Source of the DNA: Eutypella sp. D-1
Lineage: Eukaryota > Ascomycota > Sordariomycetes > Xylariales > Diatrypaceae
Reading direction: 5' to 3'
DNA: 64,000 nt
Assembly: GCA_023313575.1 (NCBI GenBank)
Contig: JAJTTP010000031.1
Location: 62,001-126,000 of the forward strand
Shown here: positions 21,601 through 32,637 of the stretch, in pieces
How positions within the stretch are numbered: position 1 is the first letter of the stretch
Layout: every line of letters begins with the position of its first letter
Program-made: the position numbers and the translations under genes
Notes under the pieces: generated by a model
What the model saw: only the letters and a program-made list of their open reading frames with translations
Told to the model about the DNA's origin: nothing
Databases searched by the model: none

Positions 21601-24600
21601 GCTTCTCTTCCTGTTTCGCTGGGCTTTGATCTCAAAAGAGGCTCGGAATTCAGCAGCTGTGGCCCTCATCTGGGACCAGACTGTCCATGTACATATTAGC
21701 GCCATGTTTATTTAGGAGTATATATTATGTCTGTCATCAATCTATCGATGTGAACTATTTTGACCATATGTGATTTATATTAAGTCAACCACGATGTGAT
21801 AAATGTCCCTTAGGAACAACCAGTTTGTTCCACGAGTTACCTAGCACCGGAAGCCATGCAGATTTCGTAAGTATGTCTATTCTGCTACCGCGGGCGTAAG
21901 ATTAATCTTCCTTATTCCATAAATTTCCGATCGTGTGTGTGTGTCTTGCCACTCCAGTCCACGTTCTGCTAGAGTATGTCTAGCCCAGGGGCTTAGGCTG
22001 GCCCCTATACAGATATGAGTAGACAATCACCCGTTGCAAAAGTCGCCATGGAACTACAAGCCGCTACCGGATCGACACGCCCTGGAAGCGTGACCAATTC
22101 GTTCCGATTGCCCTTCTAATCAACATTCCTGAAGAGTTTGGTGGTAGATGTGAAGGCAAATTGGTAGCTGTGTAAGCGGTATCTGTATTCACTTTAGCAC
22201 TAAAAAGAGGATAGGCAGGCTATAGCTATGATACCATACATAGCCATCTATCGCAACCTAGCCAGACGCCCATAACCACAAACATGCCGAAGGCCGTTCT
22301 ACCATTATCCGGGCATCCCAGGCCATCGAGCTAGCCTGCGCCGGGAGGCCACCAGCCAAGTGTAGAAGAGGTGTTAGAATCGATACCTATCACCACGGCG
22401 GAGAGCACAGGAGATGGGCCTCTACCAGGGCAACGAGAATGTCTTCCTTGAACTACAAGTACAGACCTTGAAGGCCCGAGGGTGTTTCTGCAATTTTCAA
22501 CGCTGTATATGATGCCATGCCTGACATCGACCAAAGCTGATCGCGGCCCATTCTCCCTTCCACATGCGAAACGCACTTCCGTGATGGAGAGCGAAGGAGG
22601 TTCTGCTGAGCAATATATAACAGCCAACTGTAGATCACACGAAAGATGGACTCTCGGTAGAGACTGGATATACGGAACATGTAGTACACGGCTTATCCCC
22701 TACCTATCCATCTAACCTCCCGGTACATCCCTATAACAGCGCAGTCATCGCGACCTCCTCCATCCACCTACCGGTTCACCGACGGCTTTCCTATCAATGC
22801 ACCTTGTTTGCCCTAATTCAGACAGGCCTATACAGACAGACTGGGTAGATGAACCAAGCCCCGCCCCCAAGCTCTATATAAGAGTGTCTGCCTGCCTGAA
22901 TAATCGGCTAACTAGGTAGGTTACCTACCTAAGTACCTAACTACACGACATGGCATAGCATAGGGCAGACATGCACGACAGCATATCCACACATTCGCAT
23001 ACCTAGATAGAATAAATAATCAAGCAGGACAAGCCTCCTATCCTACCATGCTACCCTACCCTGCCTATCGAGTTCGTAAAGGTATGAGTAATAGCCTAAG
23101 CGGAACCCCAGCTTCTATCGAAAACCGCATGATACGAAAGTCAAAGAAAAACTTTTCAATGCGCTGTGTTATGCTATGTTATGCCATGCCATATACGTTG
23201 GGCAGGCGTGCATCGCATCGCATCGCATATTATGTCCTACTATCCTACTATGTACTTAGCTTAACTAGGCACCTAGTTATATACCTACCTAGACATAGGA
23301 GCCCGACCGACCGACCGAACAGAAAGATAGACAGGCAGACTCCGCGACAGCGGCACGGGACCGGAGCGGGGGGGGGGGGGGGGACTCGATACCCGGCCAA
23401 GACTTCTTTTTGCCCTTGGGCTACTCCCGTTTTCCTTTATTTCCTCTACTCTCCTCTCCGTTCCTCCCCCCTCTCCTGGATTGGGTTGGGTTTGCCCGCT
23501 AATGCACGATGAATAGATAAGTAGATAGACAGAATGGGGTCTCCCGCGGCACCACGACGAAAAAGCCCCCCTCCCGTCCCCCCCCTTTCTTTCTTTCCCA
23601 CCTTCCATTCCTTTCTTCTACTGTAGGGTTAAAAAGTTAGCGTCCCGAGATTTTTCGAGGCTAAGCAATGTGCACGATGGATGAGTAGGTAGGTGGGTAT
23701 TGAGACCCAGAAACGCACGCACACATGCACGCACGAAAAGGGAATATGGCAACGATTTCATTTCTTTTCGAGCAACCTAACCTCAAGTGCAGTACACGGA
23801 GAGCGTTAGGGATTTATGTATGTACGTGGGAGGGGGTATAGAAAAAAATCTACATTTGTCATTTTGGGGTGACATTTATCTTGTCATCCCCCCTCACTCT
23901 AAATGAACCAGCCCCAAGTTTAGACCAGAAGCCCCCACCCCGATGCCCTAGAATACAATGATAATAATAACGACAGAGCCTCGAGGCAAAGCGAGGCGGA
24001 AGTGGAAACCCCCCTGAGAAAACAAAGTGGCACCGGCGCCTTGAGAAATGCAATAGCCCTTCTTCCACCCATGTGTCCAAAATTCCCGCCCCTTCGTCTG
24101 GAGTCGTACAGGAGATTGATTGGGTTAGGGATCGGCTTTCGCTTGCCTCCATGTTGTTGAGAAGGGAAAGAAAAGTAATGAGAACACCTTCCCGATGCAT
24201 ACACGGCAAGAGCCCGCTAGACACACGCTGAACGCTGAAACATATCTATAGACGGCGCACTGGGCCGCGACAGGTTAAAAAAACAAATACGTGGCACATG
24301 ATATACATGATCGAATGCAGTTGCGAGATTTTTGTTGGTAAATAGGAAGAGAAAGAAAAGGAGGGGGGGTATATAGTGGAAAATCGCAAAGATCACCCGA
24401 TTGCGCTGAAGATGATATGACAACAACGCTACGCTTCGCGAAGAAAAAAAATGAAGAGAGACATGTTAAAAAATACGCTCGTTGGGGATGACGGCCGTTC
24501 CTGATGAAGTGTGGGGATGTTGCAATGGAACCCGATAGCTTTGCGATGCCTCTAGGAGATATGGCGGGGCAAATCTATCCCCTCTTTGCTCGTCTATCCC

Positions 24601-25472
24601 CTATATGGTACCGAAAGGCAAGCCCAACGGTCCAACTTCTTTTGGACCCCATGTAAAGTACTGGCCGGAAGACACAAGAGCGCTTCTTCTGATATTGACG
24701 AGAAGGTACTGCACCCCTCATTTGCATGAAGCAGAACTTGGGATTGCCCGCGCGGTATTTTCTCGTCTCGGGTCCTGGACAGGGTTCGTGGGTGGGGAGA
24801 CGTGGTTTTCTTCACACGCACAAATGGGTTTGAATGGCCGACCAATTTTGTGCGAACGCCAGATCCGCAATCAAATCCAAACTCCTAGGAAACAGGATAG
24901 GCTTGAAATTTTGATGGGCAGACGGTTCGAGGAGGGGTAATTCGAACGTTCCTGGGTCCTCGTTGAGATCCGCACCCCCACAGCCCCTTGCCAGTTGGCG
25001 AAGCAGTCTCCAATTACCTAATGTGACGTTGGAAAAAAAAAATCGAGTGGGTCAGGGTTCAGTTCAGATGAGATCTCGTAAGTAGATGGACCCTGAAAAG
25101 GTGATAAATCGAGAAAAGTCCAGAAAAGGCCCATAAAAAGCTTCCAGGCTTGCCAGACAGCCCATCCCTAGACTAGGCCATCATGTGGAGCAGCCTAAGT
25201 AATGGCCAGGAATGAAGTTTTGCTTGCGATGTCGGCAAAGCGAGAGATAAGTTCAATCAGATTGGTCGACCGATGAAGCAGCGATGAGGAATGAAACCGC
25301 CCAGCTTAGCGCCGGGTTCCTGCCATGCGAAATGTGGGTCAATATGGCCGAGGGTGGTGGGCCTTGATACTGTGGTGTGTCGGGCGCTGCTCGAAATCAT
25401 AGGTAACGTGCAACGAAAGATATGACACCGTATAATGGAAGGAACCATTCCCAGAGGCCGGTTGGACGATAT
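21601..25472. other. Convergent gene-poor region
   Basis: About 3.9 kb between two converging genes. Open frames here are short and unsupported. Visible structure includes TAGG/CCTA motifs near 22914-22945, (GCATC)n-like repeats near 23210-23226, a 16-base G run (23368-23383), GACC repeats near 23308-23320 and a TA/GA-rich stretch near 24300-24380. Nothing resembling an RNA gene or mobile element was recognised. Confidence 0.4.
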
Positions 25473-27134
25473 CTAATCTTCTGACAGTGACATAGGTATC
25501 CATCTGACGGGAACCCCGTCAGAATTGATCTCGTAAGGCTTCGTGGTGGGCTTTCTTGGTGGCAACAACCATCGCGCATGACCCTCCCGCTGGTCGTCTA
25601 GTTTCCCTCGTCGACGCATGAGGTGTTCCATCACGGCAATGCGGATGAAATCCGAATTCTCCCTCATCTCTCGCTGTCTCGGCCCGAGTGGGCACTCTGT
25701 CGCGGGTGGTCCGGCCGAAGTGGACGATTGGGCAGCTGGACGGTTAGCAGGTGCAACGGCGCTCCTTGACCGCTGGACCTTATAAGTTCGCATTTGAATC
25801 GAAGCAGTATAGTTACGTGATGGGGAAGCCGTCCTCGGTTCACCGTACAAGCTGCTGGTAGGGTTGAGATAGCGGCGCATCGCTTCGCTAGGTTCTTCCT
25901 CCCACACGGGCGGCATCCTCTCGTCGGTAAATGGGACTCTCGGGTCAATGGTCAAAATCGAGCGGGTGAGCAAGTCCTCCGGAGGGATTGAGGCTGCCGT
26001 AAATGAAGAGATAGACCGAGCCGCCGAGCGCAATGCACGAAGTGATGCCGTTAGGTTGGACTTGAAGACAGATCTAAATGGTAATGGCGTCGCGGGTTTC
26101 TTCTTTTCGATGGACAAAGGCGCTTGGTCGAAGACTCTGAAATCAAGTTGATCAACGTCCTGGCTAGAAAGAGGGTCTTCTGACTTTGCGCCAGGGGGTG
26201 ACGACACCGGTTCGAGTGAACGTCGAGGTTGTCGGGATCTGCCTCCCCTCGGTGTAACTGGCGAATCCACGGAAGCCAAAGTACTCCCTGGCGAGAACCC
26301 AAGTGATGGTACGCTTTCGAAGGAGGCATCGCGCGTCGATGACGGGGATGTAAAGGCGCTATCACTTGTGACCGATATCCTATCCTCTTCGAGGTCCTCG
26401 GGAGGGCTGAGCAGCACTTCCATAGGACTGCTACGACTCAGGGAGGGCAAGCTCAGATTGTCGTCGTCTAGCTCCCGGCTCAGGTCCTTTTCGGGAACTT
26501 GGGATCGGGGCACGATGGAATCCACAGTCATACGGGAACCTTTCAGCGATTGGGGGCGTGAACGTCCCCGCCGGTTTGGAGGGGGGATGCTAGTGACGGC
26601 CAGAAGTGCCGCAACTGATGGAGGTATGGCATCAGGCGAGCGAGCGTCATGAGTGCGGTGATGGGCGTTGGAAAAAGTGTGTTTCCGAGAAGAATTCCCA
26701 TGGTGCTGTGCCTTGCGTTTATGCGCCGTCTCTTGCCTCGGCTTAACAGGTATCTGGACGGCGCTGGAATGCGTATCGGGTCGCGCGCAAGCAGGTGAAA
26801 TGGTTGTACTGGTGTGCATTCGACCTGTGGGGGACAACGCGTCTATCGAGGCTTCGTGTTTTTCCGTCATGTTGCAATCTTGGCCCAGTGCTGGTTCTGT
26901 CCTTGCGATCGTGATCCTAGACCCAGGCGAACTATTGTAATTATCGTTATGGGCTTGCTCATTCTTTAGTAAAGGTCTGGCGAACCAGGAGGTTTTTGTT
27001 GACGATGTTGTCTTTGATGTCGTCTTGGCAGAATTCTGTGGTGTCGATGGTGGTGATAATGGTGATAATGGTGGTGGTTGAGAGTGTTTCCGACGGGAAT
27101 AGAGATAGGATCTTGGTGTCATCATATTGAGCAT
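25473..27134 (-). CDS. Fungal disordered protein of unknown function
   Basis: A 553-residue open frame without introns. I do not recognise a named domain. Residues 1-400 are rich in Ser, Pro, Thr and Arg, with clusters such as QPPPLSPLSPPSTPQ and SLPSLSRSSPMEVLLSPPEDLEED, and appear disordered. A short helical segment (TASLRALRSAARSISSFTAAS, near residue 350) looks amphipathic. The C-terminal 180 residues look better conserved, with PPVWEEEPSEAMRRYLN, RENSDFIRIAVMEHLMRRRGK and HARWLLPPRK followed by a W-containing end. Similar C-terminal blocks occur in uncharacterised ascomycete proteins as far as I recall. The coding call rests on length, frame integrity and composition. The first ATG was used; two more Met codons follow at residues 4 and 5. 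Confidence 0.75.
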   Translation of the reverse strand: MLNMMTPRSYLYSRRKHSQPPPLSPLSPPSTPQNSAKTTSKTTSSTKTSWFARPLLKNEQAHNDNYNSSPGSRITIARTEPALGQDCNMTEKHEASIDALSPTGRMHTSTTISPACARPDTHSSAVQIPVKPRQETAHKRKAQHHGNSSRKHTFSNAHHRTHDARSPDAIPPSVAALLAVTSIPPPNRRGRSRPQSLKGSRMTVDSIVPRSQVPEKDLSRELDDDNLSLPSLSRSSPMEVLLSPPEDLEEDRISVTSDSAFTSPSSTRDASFESVPSLGFSPGSTLASVDSPVTPRGGRSRQPRRSLEPVSSPPGAKSEDPLSSQDVDQLDFRVFDQAPLSIEKKKPATPLPFRSVFKSNLTASLRALRSAARSISSFTAASIPPEDLLTRSILTIDPRVPFTDERMPPVWEEEPSEAMRRYLNPTSSLYGEPRTASPSRNYTASIQMRTYKVQRSRSAVAPANRPAAQSSTSAGPPATECPLGPRQREMRENSDFIRIAVMEHLMRRRGKLDDQREGHARWLLPPRKPTTKPYEINSDGVPVRWIPMSLSED

Positions 27135-30100
27135 CGCTAACTGTAGAAGATAGTGCGGTTCCGAGAGGTAGGGTAGTAAAGGTAACTAGGTAATTATGTA
27201 GTAGATCCAAGATCTGGGAAGATCTGGGATACAAGGTTCTAAGGTTGGATTTACTTCGTACTAAGTTATCATGTATCGGTTCCGGTTATTATCCTGTTAG
27301 TTTGCCTATCTGATACCCTATGTAGTTCGGTGATGATACGTAACGCCGTAGTGGCCGGTCCGGATAAAAGTGGTATCATAAGTAGGGCTAGGGGGTATAA
27401 GTGATGTAAGTAATGAATCGCTCGCTATTAGACGACGGTGACGGTGCATTTGAGATGGGTTCAGCGGGGCCTTGACGCGCAAGGGGGCTGCTTGTTGAAA
27501 GGGACCGAGAGAGAGACAGAGACAGAGATGAAATTGACAGCGAAGTAAGGTTTGCTGAGAAATGACCGGTAAGCAGATTGAAGAAGGTTTACACTTCACA
27601 GTTGACAAGGGCTGTTACGTGTTGTTGAGCTGGTTTGGTTGATCGTGTGTGTACAGCCGATTCGATCAAAAAGTGAGAGAGACAAGGTCGCGTGGGCAAA
27701 TGGCAACTTTGGTGGTTGGTACTGGTACTGATCCTGTACTGGTACACCAACACTCCTCGACTCCGTACGTAGTGTGTAGTACTCGTGGTGCTACGTAGTT
27801 CGCTTTTAGTTCCAGAACGGACTGACGGCGTTGTGTCGCCAATGAAGCCCAGTAAGCCTGTCAGAAAGCAGGGGTTCGTAATTCTCGTACGTAAGACAGA
27901 ACGGCTAGAGAATACTAGCTACTCTGCTATTATCCATGTGGCAGAAGTTGGGTAGGTGAGTAGTAAGTAGTAAGTAGGATAAACTGCACAGTATCACAGT
28001 ATCATTGTATACTGAATGTCTGTCTGTCGTATGTCCAGATTTCTCGATGGTTCTGTCCTCAGTGGATGTAGGTTGGTAGATTCAGAATCCGACGATGAAT
28101 GTGGGTAGCAAGGCTTGGTTGGGGGTTTGGACCCTTTGGGTTTTCCGGAATCGCCTCGTATTTCTTTTTGCTGCTTTATCCTTGGACTTGTACTAAGTGA
28201 AGTAAGAACTCAGAAAGTCAGCCTCTTTGGATCTGCTCTGGGTTTCTCGTTCTGGGCGCAAAGCGACTTGCTTGTAGGCCTTTGTGTGTATGTAGGAGTA
28301 GGTAAGAAAGGCAGGCTTCGCTTCGATCGAGATGCACTCTTGAATAGACTCTTGAATAATCAAATGGCCCCAAGGTTCAGGTGAAAGAGAACCTTAACAA
28401 TTACGTATACTGGAGTACATAGAAGTAGGTATGCTTGATATGTAGGGCTGCCAGGCTTGCCAGGGGATTTTACGTCAACAATAATTCGGTACGTACCCAC
28501 CTGGTAAAGGTACCTGTAAAGGTTATCGTGAATTGTGCATAAAGTGGCGGAGGTCGGGCTGTTCCGTCATGAGCGTAAATCCGTGGAAATATGTCACAAG
28601 GGGGTTTGGCTTGGCGGGCAACAACTTACCGTAATATATACTATGTAATAATGTTGAGGTCGGTAGGTTCGGTCCTTGTTGATTTATTGAACCCCGAAAA
28701 GGCGGTCGGTTTCCCTTCAACGCAGACAGTAACAGAGCGGACAGACAAAAGATGAGGAAATGGATGCGATTGTGGAAACGTGGAAACATGGGGGAACAAG
28801 GGGGAACAAGGGGGAACAAGGGGGAAACAAGGGTCAAAATAACGGGGACGGCCTCGGGAGGGAAGGAAGATGAGATGAATGATTTACACCCCGGGGGACC
28901 TCGGGAAAGATGCCAACCTTAAGGTTGATTGATAACTTTTATTATTGGTCTCTATCTAATAGCTCAAGAGGTCTCATCTAATAGGTGAAGATTAATAAAG
29001 GAATAGGGCATCATCATGTCATGGTGCCTGCCCGATTTGGAGACAGATGAAAGTCAAACTTCCAAGGTTCTAAATGTTAGTTGGTTTGACTACTATCTAT
29101 GTACATTCATGAACCTATCAGAGCTTGTACAGGTAAGGGTCCGTGGAGATCCTTGGAACGTGGGATACAATGCATTACATCCACCTACTCTCAATGTAGG
29201 TACCGATTCAGAAGTACTTTAACGATTTATACCTGTGTAAATGTATACCCTATGTATTGCATAGAATCATTCAAACCTTCGGTACATATGAATTAGTGCA
29301 ACTCAAGTTCATTTCTTGGAACTTCTAGTCCGAAAGATCTTATCAACTCCAAACACGCTTCTGCTTCTCTCTTGATTAACAAACTCAACCATCACATTTT
29401 TTCGACATCACCCTTCTCTTATTGTCTTCTTCCCAGGGGGCTGTCGGGTTGCCCTGAAAGATATTACATCCCTGGGTAGTATTCATCGACGTGGCTATTC
29501 AATTTATAAAATCATCCTATCTCGGATACAAATTCTAGTTGGCGATAGGATTATGCCCAACTCTTTTTCAAGGGTGCCCGGGTGGTGACGTGGAAGCAAT
29601 GAGTCCCTGCATATGACCACTGCATACAGCCTAACCTTGCTAACCCTCCCCTGGGCACGAATCTGAGATTCCGGATAAGGCCAAGGGGGGCTTACCGATC
29701 ATGCCTGTTGTCTGTATTAACTGCTTGGCAGCAGATTAGAAAGATAATGAGCTTGATAACCATTCGGCCTCTGGATGTTCTGTTCAGCTTGCATCCAGCC
29801 AACTCACTGGTCAGCGATAACGACCGGAGTCTGGGTCCGGTCCATTACGACTCCACGCACATGTCTGGATTTTTCCCAGTTAATATATCTTGGATTGATT
29901 ATTGGAGTATCCGAGGTGATTCCTGAGCTTGTCGCTACTACCACCAGATCGTGTCCAGTGCACCCTCATCGCCCATACATGAGCCAGTCGGCTGCTTATC
30001 ACGAGTCTCTGATTGGCCTTCCCCACAGTCGTGTCTCTTAGAGCATTACATCGCTCCAAGGGCCTACCCCTTCTTGGACAGTTAGCTGCTTTCGATCCCC

Positions 30101-31028
30101 AGCTCCGATCGGTCCAACTTTGCGGAGAACGTAGCGGGACGACCAGATGCTAGGGAATCAGCAAATCAACTGACAATTTGGAAGACGAACAGCCCCCAAT
30201 AAAAGTCAGGGCTTCCAAAATAATTCCACGCCTCCGTTGCCTCCTCACTTGGATATAGCGGCATGCCCCAGGTGTACCACTCGAAGGCTCTATGCTTGTG
30301 CTTATTTTCTCGCCAGATGCTCTCCGCTGAGTCAACGGGGACTGCAGACTGGCACGCTTACTGACATATTGGCCCCAAGTTGACAGATTACTATCATGCT
30401 AACCCTTACTAAACCTGCGAAATGACGTTGAGAGGTCACTATACAACTCCGTTTCCCGCAGCTGATAGGCTAACGCCAGTTGGCCCGGGTGCCGCGCGAG
30501 GTCACCGGAACAATCAACTTTCGGGTCCATATCTCCAAACAGGAGAGCATGATGCCCATCTCACGCGTATCGGTCTGTAGCGAAATCCTCAATGCCAGTA
30601 CGGGTGCACAAGAAAGCAATCTTCCGACCCCTTACCCACGTAGAAACGCAGAAGCGAGCGTCTCCATACCCCACGCTAGGTATACTATATATTCGAGTAG
30701 CGCATTCTTCATCGACTGGCTGCCAAGAAATAGTTGAACTGCTGAATGTGGTGATTGATTAACCCAGTTATACACACGGGTCTCACTTACTTAAACTATA
30801 GGCACTATTGGATGGCTTTAGAGCAATTATAATTCCCTCATCCTTGTGTTTTATCTCCTTCCCCACGTTTATACAGACGACCAGACGAAACAACCCCGCT
30901 CAGGGGCTCAAGTCAAAATTTCCCTCCCGGACAGGATACCCGACGTCCATTGGCCTGCCCATCGGTACCTGATCAGTCAGGCGGTAACCGTCACACCGGG
31001 CACGAACGTGAAGAGAATCCTTACTCAC
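27135..31028. other. Gene-poor region with a 10-base tandem repeat
   Basis: About 3.9 kb upstream of the disordered-protein gene and downstream of the rhodopsin-type gene. A long 5' leader for the former is likely in the left part, with CA/GA-rich sequence. A GGGGAACAAG tandem repeat lies at 28791-28832. The stretch 29000-30800 has short open frames only, with no family resemblance. No RNA gene was seen. Confidence 0.4.
28791..28832 (+). repeat. 10-base tandem repeat GGGGAACAAG
   Basis: Three exact copies of GGGGAACAAG (28791-28820) are followed by a fourth with one extra A. A related TGGAAACATG lies just before. It is a small minisatellite in non-coding DNA. Confidence 0.85.
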
Positions 31029-32637
31029 TTAGACAAATCTCTCAACCCGCCGCGGCTCCGATATGTGCCCGGCCACGACGGCCGGGTTAGGCTCGTAGAG
31101 GATGTGGATGTCACTACGCCGGAGTATGCCGTTGAACGGCAGTGTCGCGAAGGGCAGAGCTTCCTCGCTGATCTCGGCAGGGCTTCTATTCTCACCACCC
31201 AAACCTTTGCTACCACTACCACTACTAAACCCGCCCCTGTTCACCTGCGCCTGCGAACCGGAGTGCGAGTATGCGGTGTGTGAGGACTTGTTGGACTTAA
31301 TTCGGGTTAGCCTGGCGCCAGCAGTGGTATTAGTGGTAGCGGTCGAGGCGCCGCCGAAGAAGAAGGCTCTGCGGGCGGTGGCTCCCGCGCCGCCCTCCCC
31401 GAGGATATGATCACGATCAAGCGCGAGAGCCTTGAATAGGCGCGGAAACCACGACCGTAGGAGTGGGCGCAATGCTGGTGCCGACGCCGTAATAATGGCT
31501 AGGTTTGTCTCGATCGCTGATGTCGCGAAACCCACGTTTCCGTCCGGGTCCGGGCTCCCCGGTAGCATGAAAAGCCCCTGCACTAGGAGCGCCATGCGGA
31601 TCACGCTCGTTATCGTGACACTGTTTTGAAGTTACAGATGTAGATGATCAGCCTCTTTCTCACTCGTTCTAGGCCGTCCTCGTTCTTTTAAGCCCCTATA
31701 TCGGGTAGGGTCTCGACTCAAACATCCTCCCAGCCGAAAGCAGGGGTGACTTACAGGATTCCGAGCAGGAACAGAAACATCAGCGCAAACTTAGTGCGCA
31801 TGGGGATCTTGAGATTGACGAAAATTTTCATGGGCAAGCCAAGGATGAGAAGGTCCGTCAGGATATTGAACGCAGCCGTGGTAGTAAACAGGATCCGCGT
31901 GTCGATGCACTTTGCACCTCCGCCCGCGCTTCCGCCCTCCGCGAAAAAGGTCTCGGGGTCCCATGCGCTCTCGACGGGCGTGCACTGGAAGACGATGGCG
32001 AAGAGCACCGCCACCATGTGGGCGGCATTGGCGGCGTTCACGCAAGCGATATACTGCCGCACCCCGCGCTTCTGCCCAAACAGCCGCAGCAGGAAGAGCA
32101 GGATCGAAGCCTTGACGAGCGCCAGAATCGGGTTGTACAGCAGCTGCACCGCAAACCCCCACATAAACCCCTCAGCGAGGTCGTGAGGGGGTATATCCTC
32201 CGGCGCTATCCCGAGGTAATTGGTTTTGATGACTTCTCGCCCTCTATGTCGTCAGTCCCCTGCGCGTATCGTATCCCGGACCCCGGGCTGCCGTTCGACT
32301 TACACATGTAGCTGAAATACGTCTCTGTTATGGACAGCGCCTAATACCATAGTGAGCCGAGTGTCTCTTTATATTGAAGTTTATGTGGTCTGTACCATAG
32401 CTGCACACACCAATCCATCATCTACGAAATTCAGAAGTCAGCCTGGCGATTCCAGCAGGAGAAGACAAGAGCGCTCGGTCTCGGCTCACCCCATCCAAAC
32501 TGTCGCGATAACGCTCGGCCAGCGATGCGTATACCTACTACGAGAAGCGCCGCGATGGGGAAGACGAGGATGATGATTATCGTGACGTTCTGTTCCGGAC
32601 TCGATCGGTCTGGTAGCGACATAGCGTATGTCGACAA
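31029..32637 (-). CDS. Fungal rhodopsin-domain integral membrane protein (five exons)
   Basis: A seven-helix membrane protein of the large fungal rhodopsin-domain (PTH11-related/SAT4-like) family. Proposed exons, in transcript order: 32490-32637, 32396-32421, 32304-32340, 31755-32241 and 31029-31620. They join in frame to 429 residues. Helix 1 is VTIIIILVFPIAALLVVGI. The family motif FGWDDGL is rebuilt only by the splice between exons 1 and 2. Exons 3-4 give ETYFSYM and IKTNYLGIAPEDIP, then WGFAVQLLYNPILALVKASILLF, and exon 5 carries the hallmark ETNLAIITASAPALRPLL. Gly/Ser-rich sequence fills the cytoplasmic C-terminus. Exons 2 and 3 are only 26 and 37 bases. The acceptor of exon 4 was chosen because the nearer TAG would create a stop. 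The start could instead be five codons later (MSLPDRS). Ligand and role are unknown; some relatives act as surface sensors in plant-pathogenic fungi. Confidence 0.82.

Noticed and set aside
20959..21705. 248-residue minus-strand frame over the GH18 gene
   Set aside because: An antisense shadow caused by the extreme GC bias of the sense codons.
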